This document shows, one piece after another, positions 15,468 through 24,871 of a stretch of 61,063 nucleotides of DNA (the stretch's first letter is position 1; every line of letters starts with the position of its first letter). Origin of the DNA: a virus. The stretch covers positions 1 to 61,063 of the IMG/VR virus record IMGVR_UViG_3300027749_000119. One strand, given 5' to 3'. Under the pieces are notes generated by a model. The model was not told the origin of the DNA. It saw only the letters and a list, made by a program, of their open reading frames with translations, and ran no database searches. The translations under genes and the position numbers were made by a program.

Positions 15468-16469
15468 ATGTCATTTGGCGATTCATTATTAAACACTGCA
15501 ACATCTGTAGGTGGTATAGCGGCCGGCATTGGTATTGCTAGTAATCTGAGCGCGGCACTTGGTACAGGTGCAAATATTCCAGGCGCATTATCAAGTGCGA
15601 TGCGAAGTCTTAATTTACCTCCTGCAGGACAAGCAATTGCAGGACTATTAGGAGCGGCATCAGCAACATTTGGCGGAGATGTTAGTCCAAATGATTGGAG
15701 AGTCCGTTTAAGTTTGAGTAGCTGGTATAGCTTTCAAACTAGTCCTATCCTTGCTCCTTTAAAACATGCAGGCGGCTTAGTATTTCCTTATACTCCTCAG
15801 ATTAACATAGCCAGTGCTGCCAAATATACTCCAATTAGTACAATACATACAAATTTTACAATGCAATCCTTTCAAAATAGCGACCCTGGAACAATTACTA
15901 TCACAGCTCCGATGAATGTTGAAGATTCTACACAAGGCCTATATTGGATTGCAGCTGTACATTATTTACGAAGCCTGACAAAAATGTTTAGTGGTCCTGA
16001 TGCACTAGCTGGAAATCCTCCTCCTGTTATTTTCTTAAACGGTTATGGAAATCATGTGTTTAAAAATGTTCCAGTAGTTGTAACACAATTCTCAACTCAA
16101 TTAGATAATGATTGTGATTATATAAGTGTTGATTTAGCGGCCACCGGTGGCCCGCTAGGTGGGTTAGGTGGAATTGCATCAGGCTTAAATGATATTGCAG
16201 GAATTGCCGGAGCATCCGCTCTTGGACTTGGCGGCATTGCAAACAAACTAAGTAGTGTAGCTTCTGGATTAGGCTCCATTGCAAATATAGCAAACACAGT
16301 TTCTCAGTTAGGTGGCGGCAGCGTAACAGGCGATGTTAGCCATGTACCTACAAAAAGTAGTTTTTCAGTAACATTACAACCAGTTTATAGTAGAAGCAGC
16401 GTGAAGAATTTCAGCCTCGATACGTTTGTTCAAGGCGGCTACTTAAATAATTCATTCGGATATATCTAA
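15468..16469 (+). CDS. gp54: baseplate tail tube cap protein, gp54-like
   Basis: The 333 residues contain the conserved core NDWRVRLSLSSWY (about residues 77-89), then GGLVFPYTPQI, YTPISTIHTNFTMQSFQNSDPG and QGLYWIAAVHYLRS. This is the pattern of T4 gp54/gp48-type tube-initiator proteins that cap the hub and start tail tube polymerisation. The first 65 residues and a segment near 220-270 are Gly/Ala-rich and low in complexity. Start: ATG after AAAGGAAAG. It opens the tail operon and is followed two bases later by gp53. gp48 is the alternative name, since the two T4 proteins share this fold. Confidence 0.82.
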   Translation: MSFGDSLLNTATSVGGIAAGIGIASNLSAALGTGANIPGALSSAMRSLNLPPAGQAIAGLLGAASATFGGDVSPNDWRVRLSLSSWYSFQTSPILAPLKHAGGLVFPYTPQINIASAAKYTPISTIHTNFTMQSFQNSDPGTITITAPMNVEDSTQGLYWIAAVHYLRSLTKMFSGPDALAGNPPPVIFLNGYGNHVFKNVPVVVTQFSTQLDNDCDYISVDLAATGGPLGGLGGIASGLNDIAGIAGASALGLGGIANKLSSVASGLGSIANIANTVSQLGGGSVTGDVSHVPTKSSFSVTLQPVYSRSSVKNFSLDTFVQGGYLNNSFGYI

Positions 16470-16470
16470 T

Positions 16471-16770
16471 ATGGCCAAATATTCAAACACTAGTCCTTGG
16501 TATAAGACACCAGTAACTAATAATTATTTAAATATTTTAACTATTCGTCCAGTTAGTGCCGAGACTGATGATTTCTTTTATCACATTGAAGCACAATATG
16601 CATATCGTCCAGATTTATTAGCGTATGACTTATATGGTACATCTAATTTATGGTGGGTATTCATGCAAAGAAATTTAAATGTTATCCAGGATCCTATACT
16701 AGATTTTGTACCAGGTACTGGCATTTTTATTTGCAAAAAAAATAGTTTAGTAAAGGCATTAGGACTATAA
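16471..16770 (+). CDS. gp53: baseplate wedge protein gp53
   Basis: 99 residues with the family hallmark YDLYGTSNLWWVFMQRN preceded by YAYRPDLLA and followed by DPILDFVPGTGIFI. The T4 homologue (196 residues) belongs to the wedge and joins the wedges into the baseplate. This is a compact version found in many T4-like and other myophages (LysM-like C-terminus). The stop overlaps the next ATG by one base (TAATG). Confidence 0.88.
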   Translation: MAKYSNTSPWYKTPVTNNYLNILTIRPVSAETDDFFYHIEAQYAYRPDLLAYDLYGTSNLWWVFMQRNLNVIQDPILDFVPGTGIFICKKNSLVKALGL

Positions 16771-19205
16771 TGGGAATATTTGATCCGTTAGGTTCCACTA
16801 TATCACATGTTGGATCTAGTTTAGTATCTGGTGCATCTAATGCAATAACAGCAGTAGAGCACGGTCTAGCTTCAGGCCTGTCTGCTGCAACTAATGCATT
16901 ATCTGGTGTAACGTCAGCTCTTGGAAATTTGTCTGGCGGAGTGTCCGGCATTCTGTCTGTTGCAAATAGTTTTGGTTCTTCTTTTGTATCATTATCAGGA
17001 CCAGCAAACAGTGAATTTCCTTTGCCTAATCCTCTATTTGATTATGCAACTTATAACTGTCTTATTGGATTGGCAGCATTGCCTAAAGATTTTTTAGAAA
17101 ATCCCGATAGCACTTATCGAGTTGGAGCAAGGGCCCCTTTAATTGCAAAATCCGCCAGCATTGATCCTGAGAATCGAGTTCGTTTAGCAGAAGGATCTTT
17201 TGAATTTTATATAGATGATCTTAAAATACATAGTATGGTAGGATGGGAACAGGGTAAAAATAGTAATGCACAGACAATGTCATTTAAAATATTTGAACCA
17301 TACAGTATGGGATTGTTTTTTGAAGCACTACAAGTTACAGCACAAAAATTAGGGTTTAAGAATTGGACAGATGCGCCCTATATGATAACAATTGAATTCC
17401 AGGGAAATAAAGAAACTGGACAGATGGAATTTATTCCCAAGACAGACAGACAAATTCCAATTAATATAACTGACATACAAATGAGGGTTACCAACGAAGG
17501 TACTCATTACGATTGTGTGGCCAATCCGTATAATCAAGCAGCACTAACAGATGGTTTTAAAAACTTTCAATCTGATTTGGCTATTAAAGGAACAACTGTA
17601 CAAGAGATGTTGCAGTCAGGACCAAAAAGTTTAGAATCTGTTATTAATCAAAAACTAAGAGAAGTTGCTAAAATTAATAACATAGAACGACCAGATAGGA
17701 TATTAATTTTATTTCCAAAAGAAGCTGCGTCAGAAGCAGCTAGTAGCGGATCAACTTCTGGTGACACAGAAGCTAACCCTGATACAAATGCTGCAACAAC
17801 CGCATCGGACCCGGTCAGTGTTAGCGATAGCAAATCGGTAACCATAAAATTAAATGTGACTGAAAGTGAGCATCATAATTTAATACAATCTAAAGATGAT
17901 GTTAACGATATTGGTAGAGCTAAAATGGGTTTTTCTCAAACTCGTCGAGGCGATGCGCCTATGGGCAACGATAAAGACGTATATGATGCCGAAGGCAAAA
18001 TCATGAGTCGTAATCAAAATCCAATTGATGTAAATCAATCAGATATGAAGTTTAGACAAGACACTGATATTTTAAATGCTATAAATCAAGTTATACTACA
18101 AAGTGAATTTATTGATCAAACCTTAGACCCTGGAGCTGTTACTGCGGAAGGATACAAAGGTTGGTGGAATATTGATACACAAGTTTATATCATTGGTGAG
18201 ATGAATAAAGCAACAGGTGTTCCTCCTAAACTATTAGTTTATAGAGTGTTACCTTATAAATTACACATGAGTTCGGGACCTACTCCTCCTAACGTTAAAC
18301 CTGCTGGCGTTGCTGCTCTTAAAAAACAAGCAGTAAAAGAATACAACTATATCTACACTGGAAAAAATGTTGATATACTTAAATTTGACATTAACTTTAA
18401 AGCTAATTTCAGAGGAGTGCTGTTAGCAGATGGCGGCACAGCTAATCAAAGTGTAGTTACTCAGTCCAATACTGGTGGATCTAAAGAAAACAATGTTCCA
18501 GAAATTGAAGCTATCACTCCAGGAAATAATCCGTCAACAGCTCCTTCTATTCCTACTAGTGTAAGTTATTTTCAAACACTGTCTAATACTGATAAATTTG
18601 GTGGCGGCGGCGCCGAAACTCAAGCTACACGAGCAGCAAGAATGTTTCACGATAGCGTTACCGCAGGTTTTGATATGATGTCTCTAGATATGACAATAGT
18701 AGGAGACCCATATTATATTGCAATGAGCGGAACTGGAAATTATACAGCACAAGCATCAACTGAAAATCTCAATGAAGACGGGTCAATAAGCTATCAAACT
18801 GGAGAAGTACACATCGTGGTTAATTTTAGAACTCCTATTGATATTGATCTAAATAAAGGGCTGTATAATTTTGGTAGCAATCCTACTGTGCCTGTTCATA
18901 GTTTTAGCGGTTTATATAGAGTACAATCAATTGATAGTACATTTTCAAAAAATCAATTTACACAAGATTTACATCTATTTAGAATAAGAAATCAAGAACT
19001 GGCCGGAGCAGGAACAGCATCTGCTGCACTAGCTGTAACTAGAACTGAGCCATACAAAGGACCGCCTGACTCGGATGAAACAGGCGGTGGCACTAGTGCA
19101 TCGTCTCCTGCATCGTCAGATCCAGAAATGCAAGATCAAAGCGAATCAGGTGCAGGTAGCACAGAGCCAGGTAGTACAGAAGGCCAAGAGGAATCAGGAA
19201 CATAA
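16770..19205 (+). CDS. large baseplate structural protein, hub candidate
   Basis: 811 residues lying between gp53 and the gp5-like spike. The N-terminal 70 residues are Ser/Gly/Ala-rich (helical, like the N-terminus of the gp54-like protein). A beta-rich domain follows (ARAPLIAKSASIDPEN, FEFYIDDLKIHSMVG, FKIFEPYSMGLFFEALQ, ITIEFQGNKE). The C-terminal part includes FHDSVTAGFDMMSLDMTIVG, GDPYYIA and GLYRVQSIDSTFSKN, the kind of segments seen in hub proteins that carry a tail-tube-like fold. It ends in a low-complexity Ser/Gly/Glu tail. The position fits the hub (T4 gp27 role), but I do not see enough to assign gp27. Confidence 0.6.
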   Translation: MGIFDPLGSTISHVGSSLVSGASNAITAVEHGLASGLSAATNALSGVTSALGNLSGGVSGILSVANSFGSSFVSLSGPANSEFPLPNPLFDYATYNCLIGLAALPKDFLENPDSTYRVGARAPLIAKSASIDPENRVRLAEGSFEFYIDDLKIHSMVGWEQGKNSNAQTMSFKIFEPYSMGLFFEALQVTAQKLGFKNWTDAPYMITIEFQGNKETGQMEFIPKTDRQIPINITDIQMRVTNEGTHYDCVANPYNQAALTDGFKNFQSDLAIKGTTVQEMLQSGPKSLESVINQKLREVAKINNIERPDRILILFPKEAASEAASSGSTSGDTEANPDTNAATTASDPVSVSDSKSVTIKLNVTESEHHNLIQSKDDVNDIGRAKMGFSQTRRGDAPMGNDKDVYDAEGKIMSRNQNPIDVNQSDMKFRQDTDILNAINQVILQSEFIDQTLDPGAVTAEGYKGWWNIDTQVYIIGEMNKATGVPPKLLVYRVLPYKLHMSSGPTPPNVKPAGVAALKKQAVKEYNYIYTGKNVDILKFDINFKANFRGVLLADGGTANQSVVTQSNTGGSKENNVPEIEAITPGNNPSTAPSIPTSVSYFQTLSNTDKFGGGGAETQATRAARMFHDSVTAGFDMMSLDMTIVGDPYYIAMSGTGNYTAQASTENLNEDGSISYQTGEVHIVVNFRTPIDIDLNKGLYNFGSNPTVPVHSFSGLYRVQSIDSTFSKNQFTQDLHLFRIRNQELAGAGTASAALAVTRTEPYKGPPDSDETGGGTSASSPASSDPEMQDQSESGAGSTEPGSTEGQEESGT

Positions 19206-19206
19206 T

Positions 19207-20892
19207 ATGGGAAAATCCAACGATCCAGGAATTAGCACAATTGCACAACCGGATCCCAAACCGGGCCCGTTTTTAGCTAAAGTGGTTAGCAATGCCGATC
19301 CTACCTACATGGGTATTTTAGAAGTACAAATATTAAGACCAACTGGTGGAAGTACTAGTGAAGGACAATTACATCAAGTAAAATATATGAGTCCTTTCTT
19401 TACCGCAACAAATACAAACTATAACGGCGAAGATAACGATTATAATAATACACAAAAGTCAGCGGGATTTTGGATGGCTCCTCCTAATCCTGGACAGATT
19501 GTAATGATATTTTTTATTGACGGAGATCCTAAACAAGGATACTGGATGGGATGTGTTCCTGACGGCGCCGCCAATTTTATGACCCCAGGTATAGCAGCAA
19601 CTGAAAATTGTGTAGAAGGTGGAATAGATACTCCATACGGTCATGCAGATCGTGTTCCAGTTGCAGAATATAATAAAAACGCACCTGAAAATAAAACATT
19701 AACAGATCCAAACAAGATTAAAAAACCTATTCATCCATTTGCACAAATACTTGCAGATCAAGGATTAATATTAGACGATGTGCGCGGCATAACAACTAGT
19801 AGTTCTAGAAGAGAATCTCCTAGTATGGTTTTTGGTATCAGTACCCCAGGACCGTTAGATAAGCAATCGGGTTCGCAAACAGGAAATTACGGTAAACCAG
19901 AACATTTAATTAAAAATGGTCCTGTAAGCAGATTAGGCGGATCGTCTTTTATAATGGACGATGGAGATGATAAATTTTTAAGAAAAACATCTCCTAGTGA
20001 AGGTCCGCCTGAATATGCTGCTGTAGAAGAAAAAGAAAAAGACGGTGATGTTACTCGTCCGCATAATGAATTAATCAGACTACGTACCCGAACTGGCCAT
20101 CAAATACTATTGCATAATAGTGAAGATCTCATTTATATCACTAACAGTCGAGGCACAGCATGGATTGAATTAACCAGCGACGGTAAGATTGATGTTTATG
20201 CTCAAGACAGTATTAGTATACGTACACAAAACGATTTAAATTTTTATGCAGATCGAGATATTAATATTGAAGCTGGTAGAAATTTTAATTTAAAAGTTGC
20301 AGAACGTCATCAAACAGAAGTAGGCATGGATAAAATTTGTATAGTCAACGGCAATGTTGCTATTCAAGTTGACGGAACTCATGACGAAACAATTACTGGA
20401 GATACAGCAATTAGTATTGCAGGTGCATTAGATATAGATGTTGGCTCAGGTACAAAACTATCATCAGGCGGTGATTTTGATGTCAACACCGGCGGTGGAA
20501 ATAAGTTTACATCAGGCGGAGATGCAGATATAAAAGCTGCTAATACTACCATTTCTGGAGGTAACATTAATTTCAACGGGCCTGCGGCAGGCGCTGCAAC
20601 AGCTGCGGCATCTGCTACTGCTCCCGAGCCGCTTAGTACCTTTGATAATCCAACAGAAGTCGAAGGCGATACTATTACCAGTATCATGTTACGTATTCCT
20701 ACAACTGAGCCGTACCCTCATCACGAAAATCTAGATCCTACTATGTTTAAGACAGATTTAACAGATAGGGAATCAGGTAGTGCAATAGATCCACCCGCAG
20801 CATGGAAACAATATTCTACTTCAATTGATACGTTTTCTCGTAATATTCCGCTACAAGGTCAAATAGAAGACCAATACTCTGAGACAATATAA
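19207..20892 (+). CDS. gp5: central tail spike, gp5-like, without a visible lysozyme domain
   Basis: Start chosen at ATG 19207, one base after the preceding stop; the frame opens 44 codons earlier, but that part is only the shadow of the upstream gene. The N-terminus (KPGPFLAKVVSNADPTYMG through LEVQILRP) is an OB-fold as in T4 gp5 and VgrG. After the segment PPNPGQIVMIFFIDGDP comes a region unlike T4 lysozyme. From about residue 290 there are short repeating strands (RTRTGHQILLHNSEDLIYITN, SDGKIDVYAQDS, DLNFYADRDINIEAG) that form a triple beta-helix needle, ending in GGNINFNGPA and a tail. T4 gp5 is 575 residues with an embedded muramidase; this 561-residue protein keeps the ends but I see no lysozyme catalytic pattern. 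Confidence 0.8.
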   Translation: MGKSNDPGISTIAQPDPKPGPFLAKVVSNADPTYMGILEVQILRPTGGSTSEGQLHQVKYMSPFFTATNTNYNGEDNDYNNTQKSAGFWMAPPNPGQIVMIFFIDGDPKQGYWMGCVPDGAANFMTPGIAATENCVEGGIDTPYGHADRVPVAEYNKNAPENKTLTDPNKIKKPIHPFAQILADQGLILDDVRGITTSSSRRESPSMVFGISTPGPLDKQSGSQTGNYGKPEHLIKNGPVSRLGGSSFIMDDGDDKFLRKTSPSEGPPEYAAVEEKEKDGDVTRPHNELIRLRTRTGHQILLHNSEDLIYITNSRGTAWIELTSDGKIDVYAQDSISIRTQNDLNFYADRDINIEAGRNFNLKVAERHQTEVGMDKICIVNGNVAIQVDGTHDETITGDTAISIAGALDIDVGSGTKLSSGGDFDVNTGGGNKFTSGGDADIKAANTTISGGNINFNGPAAGAATAAASATAPEPLSTFDNPTEVEGDTITSIMLRIPTTEPYPHHENLDPTMFKTDLTDRESGSAIDPPAAWKQYSTSIDTFSRNIPLQGQIEDQYSETI

Positions 20893-20894
20893 TT

Positions 20895-21332
20895 ATGGCA
20901 AATACTTTATACACTACCAAAGAAGTTCACACTCTTCCAGCTCACCCACCGCCTATAACAAGACGCTATCGTGGATTTAGTACAGTTAGTAAATCAACTG
21001 AAAATTTTTCTTTATTTGATTTTGAATTAATAAAACAAGATTTATTAAATCACTTTTATGTAAGGCAAGGCGAGCGATTAATGAATCCAGCTTTTGGAAC
21101 TATAATTTGGGACGTTATATTCGAACCGTTAACTAATGAAATACAAAATCTTATTTTGCAAAATGTAAATGAGATTTTTAGTAGTGACCCTCGAGTAAGA
21201 GCCAAGAGTATAGTTATTACTCCTTACGATACTGGTTTAGAAATACAATGTACATTAGAATATCTGCTTTACAACATACAAGAAAGCATGAGATTAAAGT
21301 TTGATCAGAATAACGGGTTGACGAGACAATAA
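20895..21332 (+). CDS. gp25: baseplate wedge protein gp25
   Basis: 145 residues of the gp25 / GPW_gp25 family: the core FDFELIKQDLLNHFYVRQGE, RLMNPAFGTIIWDVIFEP and a final EYLLYNIQESMRL. gp25 clamps the wedge to the first sheath ring. Start two bases after the gp5 stop. Confidence 0.95.
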   Translation: MANTLYTTKEVHTLPAHPPPITRRYRGFSTVSKSTENFSLFDFELIKQDLLNHFYVRQGERLMNPAFGTIIWDVIFEPLTNEIQNLILQNVNEIFSSDPRVRAKSIVITPYDTGLEIQCTLEYLLYNIQESMRLKFDQNNGLTRQ

Positions 21333-21353
21333 ACTACCCACATAATTTGATCT

Positions 21354-21361
21354 AATAAATA
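21354..21361 (+). promoter_or_regulatory. late promoter AATAAATA for gp6 and the giant tail gene
   Basis: AATAAATA, 19 bases upstream of the gp6 ATG, inside a 47-base gap. The element is also the left arm and loop of a stem, CTAATAA (21352-21358) with TTATTAG (21365-21371), which may modulate its use. Confidence 0.55.
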
Positions 21362-21379
21362 CACTTATTAGGATACATT

Positions 21380-24300
21380 ATGAGCTCAACGGATAGACAG
21401 AATAACCTGTTAATTGCTGAAAATTGGCAAAAAATTTATCAATCATTTAAAAATGCGGACTTCCAAAGTTACGACTTTGAGAACTTACGCCGCACAATGA
21501 TTGACTATATCCGAACAAATTTTCCTGAAGATTTTAACGATTATATTGAGTCTAGCGAATACCTAGCCCTAATTGACCTTATTGCATTTGTGGGCCAAAG
21601 CATAGCTTTCCGTGTTGACTTAAATGCTCGCGAAAACTTCTTAGAACTAGCAGAACGCAGAGATAGCATACTTCGATTGAGTCGAATGATAGGCTATAAT
21701 GCCAGTCGTAATCAAGCAGCAACTGGACTTTTAAAATTTAATACAGTTAGTACTACCGAAGCTATTATTGACAGTAATGGTCGAAATCTTGCAGGACAAA
21801 CTATTCAATGGAATGATCCCAGTAACGTTAATTGGTATGATCAATTTATTAAAATAATAAACGCAGCACTTCCACAAAATCATCAGTTTGGTACTCCTAT
21901 TGATTCTGCTAAAATTTACGGAATTCCTACAGCACAATACAGATTTAATGCATCTAATAACAACGTTCCGATTTATAATTTTACTAAAACAGTATCTGGA
22001 CGTAGTATGAATTTTGAAGTAACTAGTACAACTTTCAAAGGAAAAACATACATTTACGAAGAAGCACCTAAAGTGGGTAATAGTATTGCTTTTATCTATA
22101 GAGATGATGGCTTTGGTGCAACCAGTCCTACAACTGGATTCTTTTTTAATTTTACACAGGGCACATTAAACAATGGTTCCTTCTCAGTAACGCATCCTGT
22201 TAGCAATCAAACAGTGGATATTGCTACACAAAATATTAACAATACTGATATTTGGGTATACTCTATTGATCAAAACACTGGATTAGAAACCGAGCTATGG
22301 ACTCAAGTTCCATCGACTACCGGAAACAATGTTATCTATAATAGTTTAAATTCAAAAATTAAAAACATTTATAGTGTTGTTACTAGAGCAGGGGATGCAA
22401 TTACACTTAATTTCAGTGATGGAATTTTTGGAAATTTACCTTTAGGACAATTTAGAATTTATTATAGAGTTAGTAATGCGCTTCACTACTCAATAAATCC
22501 AGCTGATATTGTCAATATTAGCGTAGCTATTCCTTATATTAGTACAAAAAATAAAGTTGAAACACTTACTATTAGTTTAAGTTTACCAACTAGTGTGTCA
22601 AATTCAACTACGGCAGAAACAAATGCTAGCATTAAAACTAATGCACCCCAAACATACTATATGCAAGATCGTATGGTTACAGGTGAAGATTATAACATTG
22701 GTCCGCTAAGTGCAAATTTATCAGTAGCTAAAGTTAAAGCTATTAATAGAACAAGCAGTGGTATTAGTAGATACTTTGACCTTACTGATCCTACTGGAAA
22801 ATATTCTAAAACAAACTTGTTTGCTGACGACGGAGTATTATACCAAGAGATTTATATTTCTGATATAAATTTTTCATATGTTACACAAACTGATATTCAA
22901 GGTGTGATTTATAATACTGTTTACGATTTATTAAATACTCCCGACTTACGAAATTTCTATTATGCAAATTACTTAGATTTTTTAAACGTTAGTCTTAATA
23001 TACAATGGAATGCTGTTACTTCTGATAGTAATAGTTCTACTGGTTATATAAGTTTAATTAATAACACTCCGGGAATTTTTCTTTCTCCGCTTAAAGTTGG
23101 AACTTATGCATCAACTGATTTAAAATATCTTACAGTGGGATCTCTAATTAAATTTGTAGCACCAACTGGATTCTATTTTGATACAGCTAATAATAATGTT
23201 CTTATTTCAGGAACAGCAAATGTTTTAAATTCTTCAACATATGTTTGGGCAGAAGTAGTAAATGTTGTTGATAATGGAACAGCTGGTGGCAAAGGCATAT
23301 TACCAACAAATGCTGGACCAATAACATTGAATAAATCAATTCCAACTACTGCCATTGCTACACAGGTAATTCCTCAATTCACTGTTACTATTAGTCCCAC
23401 AGTTGTTACTGGTATGATAGATAAAATATTTGCTAATCTTAATTTTGGTTTACGCTACGATGCAACTACACAAAGTTGGCAATTAATTTCAGCAGCTAAT
23501 TTAAACACAGTTGATCAGTTTAGTTTAGGTAATCAGGGTAATACAGATAATTTACAATTAGATTCTAGTTGGTTGTTATTGTTTACCACAGACACTGAAA
23601 AATATACTATAACAACAAGAAATTTACGTTATATTTTTGAAAGTGATAAAGATGTCACTTTCTATTTTGATACAAATGCAGTTGTTTATGATACTGTATC
23701 GAGTACAACTGTGTTAGATACAATTAAAGTACTCGGTGTCAATACTAAACCTGACAGTACTAATCCGTTTACATTAGATTTAACATGGGAAGTCACTTCA
23801 GCTTATACTGGAAAAGATGGCTATATTGATCCTAAAAAGATTATATTAACATTTGCAAATTCTAGCGGATCTAATGTAGTGGATAATCCTCAGCTATTTT
23901 TAGATATAGTTGATCCATCAGTTAACCCATTACGTAAGTATGTTGTTGAACAGAGATATTCTATATCATCAGGACAAGAAGATTACAAATATGTATTAAA
24001 TGATCCATATAATGGTCCAGTAAGAATTTTTAACAGTCGAAGTGATCCTAGACTAGGATCGTTACAACAATATGCAGATGGATCGTATTTTTACTTTGTT
24101 GATTCTGCTACAGTGTTTAAGTTAACAGCATCTACAGGAAAATTATCTCCTACTTTAGATTATAAAGTATACGTTGGAAGAGATAGATTGAAGTTTCAGT
24201 ATGTTCATAGTGCAGACTACGATAGTAGAATAGATCCAGGTAATAGTAATATCATGGATATCTATATATTAACTACTAGTTACGATACATTATTTAGACA

Positions 24301-24871
24301 ATGGGTAACTAACGGAACAACAGGAGTCAAACCGTTGCCTCCTAGTAGTAGTGAGTTAAACAGTATACTAAGTTCTAATTTAAATTTAATTAAATCTATA
24401 AGTGACGAAATAATATATCATCCAGTAAATTATACATTATTATTTGGATCAAATGCTGATATATCCTTGCAAGCAAATTTTAATGCTATGATAAATTCAA
24501 ATAGTGCTGTATCGAATTCAGACGTACAGGCACGAATATTAAAAGCAATTAATACATTCTTTGCATTAGATAACTGGGATTTTGGAGACACATTTTATTT
24601 TACGGAGTTGAGTACATATGTAATGAATCAACTAGCACCTGACTTAATTTCATTTGTAATAGTTCCAGTGCAACCTAATCATTTCTTCGGAGCATTATTT
24701 GAAATACAGTGCTCTACTGATAGTATATTTTTAAGTTGTGCTACAACAGATAATATTATTATTGTAAACGGATTAACTAGCAGCAATTTAAAAACCATTG
24801 GCGCATCACCAACAAATAGTCTTACGACCAACCAAACAGTGACTAGCAATTCAATCGGAGGAACTATTTAA
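21380..24871 (+). CDS. gp6: baseplate wedge protein gp6 (baseplate J-like)
   Basis: Forms the wedge core and the ring joining neighbouring wedges. N-terminal hallmarks: FENLRRTMIDYIRTNFPEDF, DYIESSEYLALIDLIAFVGQ, SIAFRVDLNARENFLELAE and a following RLSRMIGYNASRNQAA (residues about 35-115). The GFGATSPTTGFFFNFTQG region precedes the LPLGQFRIYYRVS segment of the J-like fold. The C-terminus (FFALDNWDFGDTFYFTELST) matches the gp6/J end domain. At 1,163 residues it is nearly twice T4 gp6 (660) because of extra beta-rich domains (about 480-900). The stop shares one base with the start of the next gene. Confidence 0.93.
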   Translation: MSSTDRQNNLLIAENWQKIYQSFKNADFQSYDFENLRRTMIDYIRTNFPEDFNDYIESSEYLALIDLIAFVGQSIAFRVDLNARENFLELAERRDSILRLSRMIGYNASRNQAATGLLKFNTVSTTEAIIDSNGRNLAGQTIQWNDPSNVNWYDQFIKIINAALPQNHQFGTPIDSAKIYGIPTAQYRFNASNNNVPIYNFTKTVSGRSMNFEVTSTTFKGKTYIYEEAPKVGNSIAFIYRDDGFGATSPTTGFFFNFTQGTLNNGSFSVTHPVSNQTVDIATQNINNTDIWVYSIDQNTGLETELWTQVPSTTGNNVIYNSLNSKIKNIYSVVTRAGDAITLNFSDGIFGNLPLGQFRIYYRVSNALHYSINPADIVNISVAIPYISTKNKVETLTISLSLPTSVSNSTTAETNASIKTNAPQTYYMQDRMVTGEDYNIGPLSANLSVAKVKAINRTSSGISRYFDLTDPTGKYSKTNLFADDGVLYQEIYISDINFSYVTQTDIQGVIYNTVYDLLNTPDLRNFYYANYLDFLNVSLNIQWNAVTSDSNSSTGYISLINNTPGIFLSPLKVGTYASTDLKYLTVGSLIKFVAPTGFYFDTANNNVLISGTANVLNSSTYVWAEVVNVVDNGTAGGKGILPTNAGPITLNKSIPTTAIATQVIPQFTVTISPTVVTGMIDKIFANLNFGLRYDATTQSWQLISAANLNTVDQFSLGNQGNTDNLQLDSSWLLLFTTDTEKYTITTRNLRYIFESDKDVTFYFDTNAVVYDTVSSTTVLDTIKVLGVNTKPDSTNPFTLDLTWEVTSAYTGKDGYIDPKKIILTFANSSGSNVVDNPQLFLDIVDPSVNPLRKYVVEQRYSISSGQEDYKYVLNDPYNGPVRIFNSRSDPRLGSLQQYADGSYFYFVDSATVFKLTASTGKLSPTLDYKVYVGRDRLKFQYVHSADYDSRIDPGNSNIMDIYILTTSYDTLFRQWVTNGTTGVKPLPPSSSELNSILSSNLNLIKSISDEIIYHPVNYTLLFGSNADISLQANFNAMINSNSAVSNSDVQARILKAINTFFALDNWDFGDTFYFTELSTYVMNQLAPDLISFVIVPVQPNHFFGALFEIQCSTDSIFLSCATTDNIIIVNGLTSSNLKTIGASPTNSLTTNQTVTSNSIGGTI

